Shown here piece after piece: positions 6,425-7,224 of a DNA stretch of 7,224 nt (its first letter is position 1; each line of letters opens with the position of its first letter). Origin of the DNA: Bacteroidales bacterium (lineage in GTDB: Bacteria; Bacteroidota; Bacteroidia; Bacteroidales; UBA12481). The stretch lies in the NCBI GenBank assembly GCA_028707745.1, contig JAQWAJ010000084.1:1-7224 (forward strand), in the 5' to 3' direction. The position numbers and the translations under genes were made by a program. Under the pieces are notes generated by a model, which was not told the origin of the DNA, made no database searches, and saw only the letters and a program-made list of their open reading frames with translations.

Positions 6425-6439
6425 GCAATCCTCATGCCA
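6425..6439 (-). promoter_or_regulatory. Sigma-54 (RpoN) -24/-12 promoter upstream of the adaptor gene
   Basis: The minus strand reads TGGCATGAGGATTGC, against the sigma-54 consensus TGGCAC-N5-TTGC. The invariant GG (6438-6437) and GC (6426-6425) are exactly ten bases apart, and only one base of the -24 box differs (T for C). With the C at -12, transcription would start near 6413, leaving a leader of about 13 bases before the ATG at 6400. The location ahead of an operon that encodes a sigma-54 enhancer-binding protein strongly supports it. The start site is inferred. Confidence 0.85.
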
Positions 6440-6496
6440 GCAGATGTATCAGACAGAAAATCAGAAAGATGACGAATTGTTTAACGGGTGAAAGTG

Positions 6497-6504
6497 TAAC
6501 GTTA
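6497..6504. promoter_or_regulatory. Possible enhancer (upstream activator) site: TAACGTTA palindrome
   Basis: A perfect 8-base palindrome lies about 84-91 bases upstream of the predicted start site, within the usual distance for NtrC-type binding. A second TAACG half lies at 6482-6486. The dyad is short and could be chance, so this is a candidate only. Confidence 0.25.
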
Positions 6505-6530
6505 TGAAACAGGGGCGGACAGGGTATCTC

Positions 6531-7224
6531 TCAGTTGACCTCGTGCATGCCGCCAGGCAGGAACCTGACCGTTGGCGGAATCCGCGTCTGTTCAAACAGA
6601 TCGTAGCTTTTTTTCAGATCGGCCCAGAGGCTGATTTTGTCCTTATCCTTGCTGTATCTGGATTTCAGGGAGGAATATCTGGCATCGGTTAGCTGAGCGG
6701 GAAACATCGTCAGGTCGATCTGCTCCTGCCCGGCATTGTAAGCTTCCACACAATAAACATACAGTTCCTTGATCTGGTCATCGGTGATGGCGAGGCATCC
6801 GGATGATTGACAGGAGCCGTGTATAAAAATGAAACTCCCCAGATGGCCACGCACTCCCCGGATGCTGTCGGAGGCATTCGGGTAATTGATCTGGATTGAT
6901 AAATAGTATTTACTGTATGGATTGAGCCCAGAGAGATGATAAAATCCTTCAGGCGCCTGGAGGTCATGAGAGCGCCTCTTGGGCCCGATATTGCCGGAGA
7001 GCTCGCAGATGGGGAACTCTTTGATCCGTACAAATGCAGTATCTGAAATGTTTTTTGCCCACAGTTCGATTTTCTTTTCGGTTTTAAACGCCCTGAGGTA
7101 AATTCTCAGGCTGTCACGGGAAATCGAGTACTCCGAGAGCGTTTTGGTCACTGTTTTTCCTTTTTGAGCAAAGGCTTGCCTGACTCGGGTATAATTCATC
7201 TGTTCAGCTTTGGAAGTCGGCGAG
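6531..7224 (-). CDS. YafK/DpaA-like L,D-transpeptidase-fold (YkuD) protein, 5' end beyond the window
   Basis: The visible 230 residues match the YafK (DpaA/LdtF) family along most of their length: IYLRAFKTEKKIELWAKN, GPKRRSHDLQAPEGFYHL, LNPYSKYYLSIQINYPNASD, the catalytic HGSCQSSGC (nucleophile Cys in the terminal GC), FPAQLTDA and YDLFEQTRIPPTV. The YkuD fold acts on peptidoglycan in the periplasm. In E. coli the YafK protein cleaves the link between Braun lipoprotein and peptidoglycan. The substrate here is unknown, since Bacteroidota are not known for Braun lipoprotein. An internal ATG lies at 7199, but the frame stays open through the right edge (SPTSKAEQ before MNYTRVRQAF). Family members start earlier with a signal peptide, so the true start is probably outside the window. 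It precedes the sigma-54 promoter and is likely a separate transcription unit. Confidence 0.9.
   Translation of the reverse strand, partial: SPTSKAEQMNYTRVRQAFAQKGKTVTKTLSEYSISRDSLRIYLRAFKTEKKIELWAKNISDTAFVRIKEFPICELSGNIGPKRRSHDLQAPEGFYHLSGLNPYSKYYLSIQINYPNASDSIRGVRGHLGSFIFIHGSCQSSGCLAITDDQIKELYVYCVEAYNAGQEQIDLTMFPAQLTDARYSSLKSRYSKDKDKISLWADLKKSYDLFEQTRIPPTVRFLPGGMHEVN

Overview
The window looks like chromosomal DNA of a member of the Bacteroidota, probably an uncultured or environmental lineage. This is inferred, not proven. The reasons are the sequence style of the paired FtsX-type permeases, the GAFTDA form of the sigma-54 contact loop, the near absence of Shine-Dalgarno sequences before most starts, and the Bacteroidota-like form of the YafK-type protein. 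Every credible gene is on the minus strand, so transcription runs from high to low coordinates, and the window is densely coding.

In transcription order (right to left) the layout is as follows. (1) 7224-6531 is a YafK/DpaA-like L,D-transpeptidase-fold protein whose N-terminus lies beyond the right edge. (2) 6530-6401 is a 130-base gap with a strong match to a sigma-54 (-24/-12) promoter, GG-N10-GC, just ahead of the next gene. (3) 6400-5147 is a membrane-anchored HlyD/MacA-type periplasmic adaptor. (4) 5146-5044 is a gap filled with repeats: a heptamer array, a GC-rich hairpin and a 22-base tandem repeat. (5) 5043-4381 is a LolD/MacB-type ABC ATPase. (6) 4356-3091 and 3094-1910 are two FtsX/MacB-type permeases joined by an ATGA overlap. 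(7) 1909-1836 is a second gap with the same heptamer array. (8) 1835-453 is an NtrC-family sigma-54-dependent response regulator. (9) 463-1 is the N-terminal part of its partner sensor histidine kinase (two membrane helices, HAMP, start of a PAS domain), which runs off the left edge.

The genes appear to form one circuit. The kinase and regulator sense a membrane or envelope condition, and the regulator drives RNA polymerase-sigma-54 at the promoter before the adaptor gene. That switches on a MacAB/LolCDE-like ABC export system and, by read-through, the two-component genes themselves. The substrate cannot be told from sequence, and no outer-membrane channel gene is visible in the window.

The protein families are familiar. 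The less ordinary points are the sigma-54 promoter feeding a cluster that encodes its own enhancer-binding protein, a kinase with almost no extracytoplasmic loop next to an ABC transporter, and heptamer arrays that supply the stop codons of two genes in the cluster.
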